Translations under genes and position numbers: made by a program
Assembly: GCA_002478765.1 (NCBI GenBank)
Contig: DLQO01000031.1
Span: 58,184-65,536, forward strand
Direction of reading: 5' to 3'
Origin: Flavobacteriales bacterium UBA7430
GTDB lineage: Bacteria > Bacteroidota > Bacteroidia > Flavobacteriales > UBA7430
Length of the DNA stretch: 7,353 nucleotides
Shown here: one piece after another, positions 1 through 6,446 of the stretch
Position numbering within the stretch: position 1 is the stretch's first letter
Layout: each line of letters opens with the position of its first letter
Notes under the pieces: generated by a model
Told to the model about the DNA's origin: nothing
Seen by the model: the letters and a program-made list of their open reading frames with translations, nothing else
The model's database searches: none

Positions 1-1011
1 GATGCATACGACGGTAAAGGAGTTCCTTTCTCTATGCCTCACAAACTATATAGACAAGGTACTCGTGATGTAGCTTTATTCAAAGATGTAGGAGCAAGTA
101 AACAGCGTTGGCCTGTTTCTAAAATGAATAAGTGGATTCAAAGTGATATGCCTCAATCCAAAATAAACTACGGAAAAGACTATGTATTCTTTCCTACAAA
201 AAAATTAAGCATACCCGTAGATAAAGATAAGGTTCTAGCTAACGGAACCGTTCGTCAAGAAGATCAAGATTTAATCTTACCGAGTCTGGATTGGAATTTG
301 AACGTCAGTCAGATGGAAAAGAAACACATGCTGATTATAGACATGATCGATCAAAATAAGTGGGATCGACCTATTTACTTCTCCATTACAATAGGTAACA
401 GCGCAAATTCATACGCTTACTTGTGGGATTACTTTCAGCTGGACGGACTTGCTTATCGATTGGTGCCAATAAAAACTAAATCTGAACCCGGTAAAATTGG
501 TCGTGTTGAAAGCGATATTCTTTACGGGAACTTAATGGAAACCTTTGAGTATGGTAATGTTAATGATCCAGATGTTTACTTGGATGAAACAAATCTTCGA
601 CTGGTGAAAAACATTCGAAGTAATTTCTCGCGACTGGCTGACCAGCTGATTTTAGAGGGGAATACAAAGGCTGCAGTTGAAGTGCTTGATAAGTGTGTTT
701 GGTTGATGCCTAACGAAAAAATTGCATACAATTTCTTCATGTTACCTATGGCTGAAAACTACTATATATGTAACGAAAAGGAAAAAGCAAGAGAGATTAT
801 CACCACCATGATTGAAGGTATTGAAGAGAAACTAAACTACTACAACCAGTTTGAAGGCTCTCATAAGAATCGTATTAAAAATGAAATCCAAAGGCCTCTT
901 GCGCTATACAACAGTGCCGTTAAAATAGCTTACGGCTTTGACGACCCTAATTATGCTGAAAAATTGGCAAAGCAATTTCAAGCGATATTGAAAGAATCAG
1001 ACCTCAAGTAA
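1..1011 (+). CDS. DUF2723 / GT117-family membrane glycosyltransferase-like protein, C-terminal part
   Basis: The reading frame is open from base 1, so the gene starts to the left of the window and the ATG at 34 is an internal Met. About 336 residues are visible, ending in TAA. The segment around residues 110-160 (WDRPIYFSITIG, then YLWDYFQLDGLAYRLVPIK) is the pattern I recognise from the end of Bacteroidota DUF2723 proteins, which are usually around 1000 residues long with an N-terminal multi-membrane-segment region resembling protein O-mannosyltransferases. That membrane part is not in view. The last 130 or so residues are helical and TPR-like (LILEGNTKAAVEVLDKCVWL) and hydrophilic, with no membrane segment, so this tail is probably exposed in the periplasm. 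Family knowledge suggests glycan transfer at the membrane, but substrate and donor are not established here. A polysaccharide deacetylase follows 22 bases downstream on the same strand, so the two are probably co-transcribed. The family call is fairly sure; the biochemical role is inference. Confidence 0.85.
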   Translation, partial: DAYDGKGVPFSMPHKLYRQGTRDVALFKDVGASKQRWPVSKMNKWIQSDMPQSKINYGKDYVFFPTKKLSIPVDKDKVLANGTVRQEDQDLILPSLDWNLNVSQMEKKHMLIIDMIDQNKWDRPIYFSITIGNSANSYAYLWDYFQLDGLAYRLVPIKTKSEPGKIGRVESDILYGNLMETFEYGNVNDPDVYLDETNLRLVKNIRSNFSRLADQLILEGNTKAAVEVLDKCVWLMPNEKIAYNFFMLPMAENYYICNEKEKAREIITTMIEGIEEKLNYYNQFEGSHKNRIKNEIQRPLALYNSAVKIAYGFDDPNYAEKLAKQFQAILKESDLK

Positions 1012-1033
1012 ATCGAAGTTTGCAAAATATTTC

Positions 1034-1648
1034 ATGAGTTATCTCTACAAAACTCCGAAGCTCTTAAAATGGTATTACCCAGATTTAATCTGGGACTACC
1101 CTTTAGAGGATAAAAGCATTTATTTGACCTTTGACGATGGACCGACAAAAGAGCATACCAAATGGATTCTGGAGCTGTTGGGAAAATACGACGCACAAGC
1201 AACTTTTTTTTGTGTTGGAAATAATGTTCAAAGCTGTAAGGAAGAGTTTAATGAAATCATAGTAAGGGGCCATTCTGTAGGGAATCACACATTCAATCAT
1301 TTGAATGGGCGCAACCACAGCCTACTCTCTTACATTCGAGATGTCAGGAAATGTGATAAAGTTTTCAAATCATCGCTGTTCAGGCCACCGCACGGTAGAT
1401 TAAGTAAAAAACAAAGTTTGGCACTTACTAAAGATTTCAAAATCATCATGTGGGATGTGTTAAGTGGCGATTTTGACCAGAATTTAAGTGGCGAAGATTG
1501 TTACAATGCTGTAATTAACAACGTTGTAAACGGTTCCATAGTCGTATTTCATGACAGCATCAAAGCAGCGCCTCGATTGAAAATTGCTTTGCCTAAAGTT
1601 TTGGATGAATTAACCTCGAGAGGTTACACGTTCAAGGCAATCAAATAA
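1034..1648 (+). CDS. Polysaccharide deacetylase (NodB homology, CE4 family)
   Basis: This 204-residue protein is essentially one NodB domain. CE4 enzymes remove N- or O-acetyl groups from sugars in peptidoglycan, chitin-like or exported polysaccharides using a bound metal. The motifs are intact and in order: TFDDGP at residues 32-37 (catalytic base and metal Asp), HTFNH at 85-89 (the two metal His), RPPHGR at 117-122, WD at 140-141, and VVFHDS at 170-175 with the catalytic His173. The length is the family's minimal size. No signal peptide or membrane segment is visible at the N-terminus (MSYLYKTPKLLKWYYPDL), so either the substrate is met in the cytoplasm or export is not by a standard Sec signal. 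The ATG at 1034 has no Shine-Dalgarno sequence, as is normal in Bacteroidota. The gene follows the DUF2723 gene by 22 bases, which suggests a shared role in envelope glycans. Its last 8 bases overlap the end of the opposing thioredoxin gene. The specific substrate cannot be told. Confidence 0.93.
   Translation: MSYLYKTPKLLKWYYPDLIWDYPLEDKSIYLTFDDGPTKEHTKWILELLGKYDAQATFFCVGNNVQSCKEEFNEIIVRGHSVGNHTFNHLNGRNHSLLSYIRDVRKCDKVFKSSLFRPPHGRLSKKQSLALTKDFKIIMWDVLSGDFDQNLSGEDCYNAVINNVVNGSIVVFHDSIKAAPRLKIALPKVLDELTSRGYTFKAIK
1611..1626. repeat. Perfect inverted repeat inside the deacetylase 3' end
   Basis: TAACCTC-GA-GAGGTTA forms a 7-base perfect inverted repeat (realistically 6 pairs closing a 4-base loop). 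It codes for part of the LTSRGY stretch of the deacetylase. On the minus strand it falls 15-30 bases after the thioredoxin stop codon, where it could form a 3'-end hairpin on the fumC-trx transcript. No T-run follows it on that strand, so it is not a canonical terminator. Confidence 0.4.
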
Positions 1649-1937
1649 AGGCTTTCAGAGCCTTTTTTAGCTGTGCTTTAGGCACAACACCATTCTGCCT
1701 CCACATCAAGCTTTCCTCCTTGTAAATCATTAAAGTTGGCACACTTCGGACGTTAAGTTTTTGTGCTAAAATGGGGTTTTTATCGATGTCTATTTTGATG
1801 ACTCTTACCTCCTCACTCATCTCTTTAGCTACCTCTTTCAAAACAGGGGCTAAAGATTTACAAGGACCACACCACTCAGCAAAAAAATCTATCAATACAG
1901 GTTTTTTGCTTGCTACTATTTCTCTGAAATCAGCCAT
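1641..1937 (-). CDS. trx: Thioredoxin, short Bacteroidota type
   Basis: This is a 98-residue thioredoxin, a cytoplasmic dithiol-disulfide carrier that reduces protein disulfides and is itself recharged by thioredoxin reductase. The WCGPCK active site is at residues 22-27 (Cys23 and Cys26), with the buried Asp17 before it (VLIDFFAEWC), Pro31 after it, and the cis-Pro loop SVPT with Pro67. It is about 10 residues shorter than E. coli thioredoxin. The missing part is the N-terminal first strand, a form I have seen often in this phylum. There is no signal peptide, so it is cytoplasmic. The ATG lies 2 bases after the fumC stop codon, so it is probably translated by coupling with fumC. The last bases overlap the opposing deacetylase gene and contain that gene's terminator. 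I cannot say whether it is the cell's main thioredoxin, so the symbol is generic. Confidence 0.93.
   Translation of the reverse strand: MADFREIVASKKPVLIDFFAEWCGPCKSLAPVLKEVAKEMSEEVRVIKIDIDKNPILAQKLNVRSVPTLMIYKEESLMWRQNGVVPKAQLKKALKAFI
1647..1668 (+). terminator. Rho-independent terminator of the DUF2723-deacetylase unit
   Basis: The arms AAAGGCT and AGCCTTT form a 7-base-pair stem around the loop TTCAG, followed by a run of Ts (1663-1668). The stem begins within the deacetylase stop codon. The whole structure lies inside the last codons of the opposing thioredoxin gene, where the same bases encode KKALKAF. On the minus strand the hairpin is followed by ATTTGATT, a poorer T-run, so termination in that direction is possible but weaker. 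Confidence 0.75.
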
Positions 1938-1939
1938 CT

Positions 1940-3337
1940 CTACTTTAAACTACCACACATATCTTCAGGTCTTACCCAAAGATCGAACTCCTCAGCGGTG
2001 AGGTAACCTAAATTGATAGATTCTTCTTTTAGAGTCGTTCCATTTTGATGAGCAGTCTTGGCAATCTTCGCTGCTTTTTCATAACCTATCTTGGTGTTTA
2101 ATGCCGTTACGAGCATTAAAGAGTTGTCTAAATTCTTTTTCAAGTTTGGGTAATTAGGAGCGATCCCAACCGCACAATTGTCCGAAAAAGAAACACATGC
2201 ATCACCTATCAAACGAGCAGACTGAATAAAGTTAGCGGCCATAACAGGCTTAAAAACGTTCAACTCGTAGTGCCCTTGAGCACCGCCAATGGTAATGGCA
2301 ACGTCATTACCCATTACCTGCGCACAAACCATTGTTATGGCTTCACACTGAGTAGGGTTTACTTTTCCTGGCATGATTGAAGATCCCGGTTCGTTCGATG
2401 GAATAATGATCTCTCCAATACCCGATCGAGGACCTGAAGCCAACATTCGGATGTCATTCCCTATCTTATTTAAGGAAACCGCGAGCATCTTCAAAGCTCC
2501 GTGCGATTCTACAATCGCATCATGAGCAGCCAAAGCCTCAAACTTATTTTCGGCCGTTATAAAGGGCAGACCTGTGAACGAGGCAATTTTTTCCGCTACC
2601 ACCACATCATATCCTGCTGGAGTATTGATTCCAGTCCCCACAGCAGTCCCTCCTAAAGCCAATTCGGAAAGATGATCAAGTGTGTTTTTTAGTGCTTTAA
2701 GGCCATGATTTAATTGAGAAACATAACCCGAAAACTCTTGACCTAGAGTAAGAGGTGTCGCATCCATTAAGTGCGTTCTCCCAATCTTTACAACATCTTT
2801 AAAAGTCTCTGATTTTTCTTTCAAGACATCGCGTAATTTTTCAACTCCTGGAATGGTACATTCGATGAGCATTTTGTATGCTGCAATATGCATTCCTGTT
2901 GGATAGGTATCATTCGAGGATTGAGACTTGTTTACATCATCGTTCGGGTGAATGATCTTTTCAATATCTGTCAAGGAGCCTCCATTAATTACGTGAGCTC
3001 TGTTTGCGATAACCTCGTTGGTATTCATGTTTGATTGGGTTCCTGAACCGGTCTGCCAAATAACAAGAGGGAACTCATCGTCATGTTTTCCTTCAAGAAT
3101 TTCATCACAAACTTTAGAGATTAAATCTCTTTTTTCTTCGGCCAAAACACCCAGCTGACAATTCGCATGAGCAGCTGCTTTTTTAAGAAAAGCAAACCCA
3201 TGAACAACTTCTATCGGCATACTGGATGCTGCTCCAATTTTAAAATTATTTCTAGATCGCTCTGTTTGAGCTCCCCAATATTTCTGAGCGGGGACTTTTA
3301 CATCCCCCATCGTATCTTTCTCTATTCGAAATTCCAT
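1940..3337 (-). CDS. fumC: Class II fumarate hydratase
   Basis: This is a 465-residue class II fumarase, almost the same length as E. coli FumC (467). It reversibly hydrates fumarate to L-malate in the TCA cycle, without an iron-sulfur cluster, as a cytoplasmic homotetramer. The family motifs are all present: SGTQSNMN near residues 98-105, HPNDDVN at 130-136, [11 protein letters not shown] at 140-150, [11 protein letters not shown] at 187-195 with the active-site His189, and the superfamily signature [11 protein letters not shown] at 318-328, with the mobile-loop catalytic Ser equivalent at 319-320. The SSNDTxPTxMH and GRTHLMDA forms favour fumarase over the related aspartase and argininosuccinate lyase, though aspartase is the nearest alternative. 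The start is the ATG of [13 protein letters not shown], matching the family N-terminus. A TAnnTTTG element lies about 36 bases upstream. A thioredoxin gene follows after 2 bases, so the pair is likely one mRNA. No defect is seen. Confidence 0.97.
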   Translation of the reverse strand: MEFRIEKDTMGDVKVPAQKYWGAQTERSRNNFKIGAASSMPIEVVHGFAFLKKAAAHANCQLGVLAEEKRDLISKVCDEILEGKHDDEFPLVIWQTGSGTQSNMNTNEVIANRAHVINGGSLTDIEKIIHPNDDVNKSQSSNDTYPTGMHIAAYKMLIECTIPGVEKLRDVLKEKSETFKDVVKIGRTHLMDATPLTLGQEFSGYVSQLNHGLKALKNTLDHLSELALGGTAVGTGINTPAGYDVVVAEKIASFTGLPFITAENKFEALAAHDAIVESHGALKMLAVSLNKIGNDIRMLASGPRSGIGEIIIPSNEPGSSIMPGKVNPTQCEAITMVCAQVMGNDVAITIGGAQGHYELNVFKPVMAANFIQSARLIGDACVSFSDNCAVGIAPNYPNLKKNLDNSLMLVTALNTKIGYEKAAKIAKTAHQNGTTLKEESINLGYLTAEEFDLWVRPEDMCGSLK

Positions 3338-3372
3338 AATCTAAATTGTTTGCTTAATGCATGTTCCACGAG

Positions 3373-3380
3373 CAAAGATA
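3373..3380 (-). promoter_or_regulatory. Candidate -7 promoter element for fumC-trx
   Basis: On the minus strand this reads TATCTTTG, an exact match to the Bacteroidota -7 consensus TAnnTTTG. It lies in the 54-base gap between the GSCFA stop and the fumC start. A transcript starting about 6 bases downstream would have a leader of roughly 30 bases. I see no good TTG -33 element at the expected 19-21 base spacing, so the call rests on the -7 match and its position alone. Confidence 0.45.
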
Positions 3381-3391
3381 AGAATCAATAT

Positions 3392-4363
3392 CTATTGCAG
3401 CCGTATTTTCAATTCCTTGATTTCATCTTTTAAATCAACCTTTTCATTCAGCACTATAGCCGATTCTAATGTTTTTTTAAGAAAACTTTGGTGTGCCCCC
3501 GATGATGCGCGAAATGCTCGATGATTGATCGACATAAAAAGCTTGTCTATATTTCTATTGAGATTTAATGCCTCCTTTGATAACAGAGCCTCTGAGAATT
3601 TATTCCAAACATAGTCCCGAGCCTCTTCATTTGGATGAACTCGATCTTGATCATAAAAACGATAGTCGCGCAACTCATCAATAACCAACTCATAGGCGGG
3701 GAAATAATGAACATCAGTAAAAGACTTTTGTAGCGCATCACATGCCAAAATTAAAGCCGACTTAGACACATTGTTTTCTTGGAGTCCATGGCGAACATGA
3801 CGGATAGGACTTACGGTTAATAGAATCTTAATGTTGGGATTCTGCTTCTTCAACGCTGTATAAAAAGTTTGAAAAACAGCCTGAATTTCCTCAGAGCTTG
3901 ATCGTTCTTTTGTGAAATTATTGTTGGGCTGTTTGTGGCAGTTGGCAACTGGTTTTCCTGAAACCAAATGATAAAGGAACGATGTGCCAAAAGTCAAAAT
4001 TAAAAGTTTTGACGCTCTCAAGTCACTCGCCACAAGAACTTGTATCTTTTGAAGCTTTTCCTTCAAATCAATTTTGGTATGCGCCCAAACTGAGGAGTGA
4101 CATGAATAATGAAATACAGCCTCATCTGTTTGCAAAAAAAGCTGCTCGTCTATTTCTGATCCGTTTAGTGCATCTGTCAAATTACGCATCAATGGAATGG
4201 GGTGAAACAATATACCGTAGGGATTGTTGGTGCACGAAAACTTGTAGCGGACCAACTTATTGGCCATTTGTTCTGCAAAACAGGAGCCTGAAGAAAAAAC
4301 AGGATCACTGTGCGACAGGTCAAAAGTGTAGCCAGGTATCGGCACTTGTAGAAACCAGTTCAT
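3392..4363 (-). CDS. GSCFA-domain protein (SGNH-hydrolase-like), function unknown
   Basis: This 323-residue protein belongs to the GSCFA family, named after its motif, which is seen here at residues 26-30 (FSSGSCFAEQMA), followed by NNPYGILFHP at 46-55. Other conserved-looking blocks are LTFGTSFLY (123-131), LTVSPIRHVRHG (182-193) and YDQDRVHPNEEA (237-248). The family is grouped with SGNH/GDSL hydrolases. On that reading Ser27 would be the nucleophile and the Asp240-x-x-His243 pair the other catalytic residues, but this assignment is inference. The true substrate of the family is unknown to me; an acyl or acetyl ester is the natural guess. No signal peptide or membrane segment is visible. 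The C-terminus (about 295-323) is charged, with heptad-like leucines, and may form a short coiled coil. The start ATG lies 1 base after the stop of the ArsC-like gene, which suggests translational coupling. The family call is firm; the function is not. Confidence 0.88.
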   Translation of the reverse strand: MNWFLQVPIPGYTFDLSHSDPVFSSGSCFAEQMANKLVRYKFSCTNNPYGILFHPIPLMRNLTDALNGSEIDEQLFLQTDEAVFHYSCHSSVWAHTKIDLKEKLQKIQVLVASDLRASKLLILTFGTSFLYHLVSGKPVANCHKQPNNNFTKERSSSEEIQAVFQTFYTALKKQNPNIKILLTVSPIRHVRHGLQENNVSKSALILACDALQKSFTDVHYFPAYELVIDELRDYRFYDQDRVHPNEEARDYVWNKFSEALLSKEALNLNRNIDKLFMSINHRAFRASSGAHQSFLKKTLESAIVLNEKVDLKDEIKELKIRLQ

Positions 4364-4364
4364 T

Positions 4365-4703
4365 CTAAATGAATTCTAATACATTTTCGGGTGGTCTTCC
4401 CAACACAGCCTTTTGTCCCTTTACAACTATAGGGCGTTCTATCAACTTTGGGTACGCAACCATTGCGCTAAGAATCTCATCATCGGACAAATCCTTTTCT
4501 TTGAAGTTTTCTTTCCAAGCGGGCTCTCCTTTTCGAATTAGTTGTAGGGGGCGGATTCCCAGCTTTGAAACTAGGGATTTCAACGCTTCTACAGTAGGTA
4601 TTGTTTTGAGGTATAATACAACCTCAGGTTCCACGCCATTTTCTTGCAATAAGGCCAGAGTTTGTCTGCTCTTTGCACACCGTGGGTTGTGATATATTTT
4701 CAT
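4365..4703 (-). CDS. ArsC/YfgD-family arsenate reductase-like protein
   Basis: This is a 112-residue protein with the thioredoxin-like fold of glutaredoxin-linked arsenate reductases, which reduce arsenate to arsenite through one catalytic Cys. The active-site pattern His5-x3-Cys9-x3-Arg13 (HNPRCAKSR) is intact. Arg57 (LIRKGE), Arg90 (ERPIV) and Arg103 (GRPPE) correspond to the oxyanion-binding arginines Arg60, Arg94 and Arg107 of plasmid ArsC. There is no CxxC as in Spx. The length fits the short chromosomal YfgD-type branch better than the 141-residue plasmid enzyme. No arsR, arsB or acr3 is nearby, so a role in arsenic resistance is not shown; a general thiol-redox role is equally possible. 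It sits 37 bases after prfB and 1 base before the GSCFA gene on the same strand, so it is likely the middle gene of one operon. The start ATG is preceded by GATAAG, with no strong ribosome binding site. Confidence 0.88.
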   Translation of the reverse strand: MKIYHNPRCAKSRQTLALLQENGVEPEVVLYLKTIPTVEALKSLVSKLGIRPLQLIRKGEPAWKENFKEKDLSDDEILSAMVAYPKLIERPIVVKGQKAVLGRPPENVLEFI

Positions 4704-4740
4704 CTTATCAGGGTGTTTATAATCGGTTTAAAATAACTCT

Positions 4741-5832
4741 TTATTCTTTCTGCCCTTCTTGCATCAGGTAAGATTTGATAAATGCATTTAAATCTCCATC
4801 CATCACAGCTTGTACATTCGAACTTTCATGATTTGTTCTCAAATCTTTAACCAATTTATAGGGGTGCATCACGTAATTTCTAATCTGAGAACCAAAATCA
4901 ATTGCTTTTTTAGATCCTTCCAATTTGTCTTTTTCTACCTGACGTTTTCTGAGTTCTAACTCATACAATTGTGATTTTAATAACTGCATAGCTTTGGCTT
5001 TGTTCTCCAATTGAGAACGTGTTTCAGAATTTTCAATCATGATACCCGTCTCATGGTGACGCAAACGAACGGCCGTTTCCAATTTATTAACTCCTTGACC
5101 TCCGGCTCCTCCGGCTCGCATCGTTTCCCAAGTTATATCCGAACTAGCAATTTCGATCTCTATGCTATCGTCAACCAATGGGTACGTGAACACTGAAGCA
5201 AAAGAAGTGTGTCGCTTATTTGCAGAGTCAAATGGAGATAGCCTCACCAAACGATGAACTCCATTTTCTCCCTTTAGGTTTCCATAAGCAAAGTCTCCAT
5301 CAAACTGAAGTGTGCATGATTTTATACCTGCTGTTTCAGCTTCGTGAATATCAAGTTCGCGGACCTTCATTCCATTTTTTTCTCCCCACATGATATACAT
5401 CCGCATGAGCATGTATGCCCAATCTTGACTCTCTGTTCCTCCTGCCCCGGAATTGATTGTTAAAACCGCCGACATGTTATCTTCTTCCTTGGATAACATA
5501 TTCTTAAACTCAAGTTCTTCAATGGCTTTTTGAGTTAATTCATTTTGGGTAAACACCTCTTCTTCAGTTGCCTCACCCTCTTTGTGAAACTCAAAAATAA
5601 CATCTAGATCAGCAATAGACGTTTCAACGACTAGGTATGCATCCACCCAAATTTTCTTGGACCGGATGTTTTTCAAAATAACTTCAGCACCTTTAGGATC
5701 GTCCCAGAAATTAGGGTCGTGGGTCAAACCTTGCTCATCTTCAATAAGCATTTGTTTCTTTTCAATATCTAAATAGCCATAAAGAGCTTTCAAGCGCTCC
5801 TTGTAAGCTTTTATTTGATCAAAATTTATCAT
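4741..5832 (-). CDS. prfB: Peptide chain release factor 2, without the programmed frameshift
   Basis: RF2 recognises UAA and UGA stop codons in the ribosomal A site and triggers peptide release. With the ATG at 5832 the protein has 363 residues, close to the 365 of E. coli. The stop-codon reading motif SPF is at residues 199-201 and the peptidyl-hydrolysis motif GGQ at 244-246 (GAGGQGVNK). The block INSGAGGTESQDWA lies at about 127-140. SPF marks it as RF2, since RF1 has PxT. In many bacteria codon 25 or so is followed by an in-frame UGA that needs a +1 slip. Here the same place (GYLDIEKK, residues 19-26) is read straight through as GGC TAT TTA GAT, so that autoregulatory switch is absent. 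I chose ATG 5832 (MINFDQIKAY) over an in-frame GTG at 5856 because the family N-terminus fits and because a promoter-like TATATTTG lies between them. It heads the tight group prfB, ArsC-like, GSCFA. Confidence 0.96.
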   Translation of the reverse strand: MINFDQIKAYKERLKALYGYLDIEKKQMLIEDEQGLTHDPNFWDDPKGAEVILKNIRSKKIWVDAYLVVETSIADLDVIFEFHKEGEATEEEVFTQNELTQKAIEELEFKNMLSKEEDNMSAVLTINSGAGGTESQDWAYMLMRMYIMWGEKNGMKVRELDIHEAETAGIKSCTLQFDGDFAYGNLKGENGVHRLVRLSPFDSANKRHTSFASVFTYPLVDDSIEIEIASSDITWETMRAGGAGGQGVNKLETAVRLRHHETGIMIENSETRSQLENKAKAMQLLKSQLYELELRKRQVEKDKLEGSKKAIDFGSQIRNYVMHPYKLVKDLRTNHESSNVQAVMDGDLNAFIKSYLMQEGQKE

Positions 5833-5837
5833 AAAAA

Positions 5838-5845
5838 CAAATATA
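5838..5845 (-). promoter_or_regulatory. Candidate -7 promoter element abutting prfB
   Basis: The minus strand reads TATATTTG, an exact TAnnTTTG match, followed by TTTTT and then the prfB ATG at 5832. If used, transcription would begin at or within a base or two of the ATG, giving a leaderless mRNA. The -33 region 19 bases upstream reads CTGTTT, not a clean TTG. A chance match in AT-rich DNA is quite possible. Confidence 0.35.
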
Positions 5846-5930
5846 GTTGAATTCACTCAATAGAAAACAGATTCAATCTTGTAAAAGGTTTGAGAAAAAG
5901 GAAGAATTCAATATTCCATTTGGGTCATCT

Positions 5931-6398
5931 CTAAACTAGATCTAGATCAGACAATGCTTCTGTAATGAGGTGGTGTTCATATCCTCTAGAAAGCAAATAT
6001 CGTGTCAACTTTATTTTTCGCTTGAACGGGTTCTTTTCCTGTAACAACTGATTTTTATTTTTCAGAACGCTTCCCAGGGTTTTGAGGTACGACTCATCGT
6101 CGATTTCCTCCATCGCAAAATCAATACACTTCTGAAAGATACCTTTCTGCTTTAGAGCTACCTTAATCTTTATCTTGCCCCATTTTTTAATTCGAAATTT
6201 CCCGCGGGCAAAACTTCTAGCATAGCGCTCTTCACTCAAAAAGTCTAGCTGCATCAACTCCCCGGTTAAAAGGTCAATGGCATCAGGAATTAACCCCCAA
6301 GATTTGAGCTTCATAGAAACCTCTTGATGACATCGGTCCTGATAGGCACAATAAGCCTGAATTTTTTGTCGTGCTATTTCTAAATCGTAAACTTTCAA
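5931..6398 (-). CDS. recX: RecX-family regulatory protein
   Basis: This 155-residue basic, all-helical protein belongs to the RecX family. RecX binds RecA filaments and limits their extension, so it tunes recombination and the SOS response. The recognisable part is the central block at residues 50-80 (LDFLSEERYARSFARGKF, then KKWGKIKI), preceded by a first helical repeat (ARQKIQAYCAYQDRCHQEV) and followed by two more, ending in LLSRGYEHHLITEAL. The length is near that of E. coli RecX (166). The start is odd: codon 1 is TTG at 6398. An in-frame TGA lies four codons further upstream, and the next in-frame ATG (residue 29) would remove most of the first helical repeat, so TTG is the best choice (ATT at 6404 is a less likely alternative). 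recA is not in the window. A strong terminator ends 15 bases before the start, so expression must depend on read-through or a promoter I cannot see. prfB follows after 98 bases. Confidence 0.88.
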   Translation of the reverse strand: MKVYDLEIARQKIQAYCAYQDRCHQEVSMKLKSWGLIPDAIDLLTGELMQLDFLSEERYARSFARGKFRIKKWGKIKIKVALKQKGIFQKCIDFAMEEIDDESYLKTLGSVLKNKNQLLQEKNPFKRKIKLTRYLLSRGYEHHLITEALSDLDLV

Positions 6399-6413
6399 AG
6401 TAATGTTTCAAGT

Positions 6414-6446
6414 AAAAAAAGCTACCCAAATGGGTAGCTTTTTTTT
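6414..6446 (-). terminator. Strong bidirectional Rho-independent terminator after rng
   Basis: A perfect stem GCTACCC / GGGTAGC closes the loop AAAT (plus strand), flanked by 7 As on one side and 8 Ts on the other, so it works in principle on either strand. On the minus strand its A-tract begins within the rng stop codon TAA (6447-6445), so it ends the RNase gene directly. It lies only 15 bases ahead of the recX start. Confidence 0.9.

Noticed and set aside
34..36. ATG as the start of the first gene
   Set aside because: The frame is open from base 1 and the protein is clearly the tail of a much larger family member.
3982..4692. Plus-strand open frames of 128 and 107 codons opposite the GSCFA and ArsC-like genes
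   Set aside because: They lie antisense to well-recognised genes, resemble no family, and have the composition of shadow frames.
4704..4740. AT-rich gap between prfB and the ArsC-like gene as a terminator or promoter
   Set aside because: There is no convincing stem and no TAnnTTTG match; the short spacing is better explained by co-transcription.
5854..5856. GTG start giving prfB 8 extra N-terminal residues (starting NSTIFVF)
   Set aside because: The extra residues do not fit the RF2 N-terminus, and this start would lie upstream of the TATATTTG element; the ATG at 5832 is a better start.
5936..5945. Palindrome CTAGATCTAG at the recX 3' end
   Set aside because: It arises from the repeated Asp-Leu codons at the RecX C-terminus; there is no T-run or second copy to suggest an operator or terminator.
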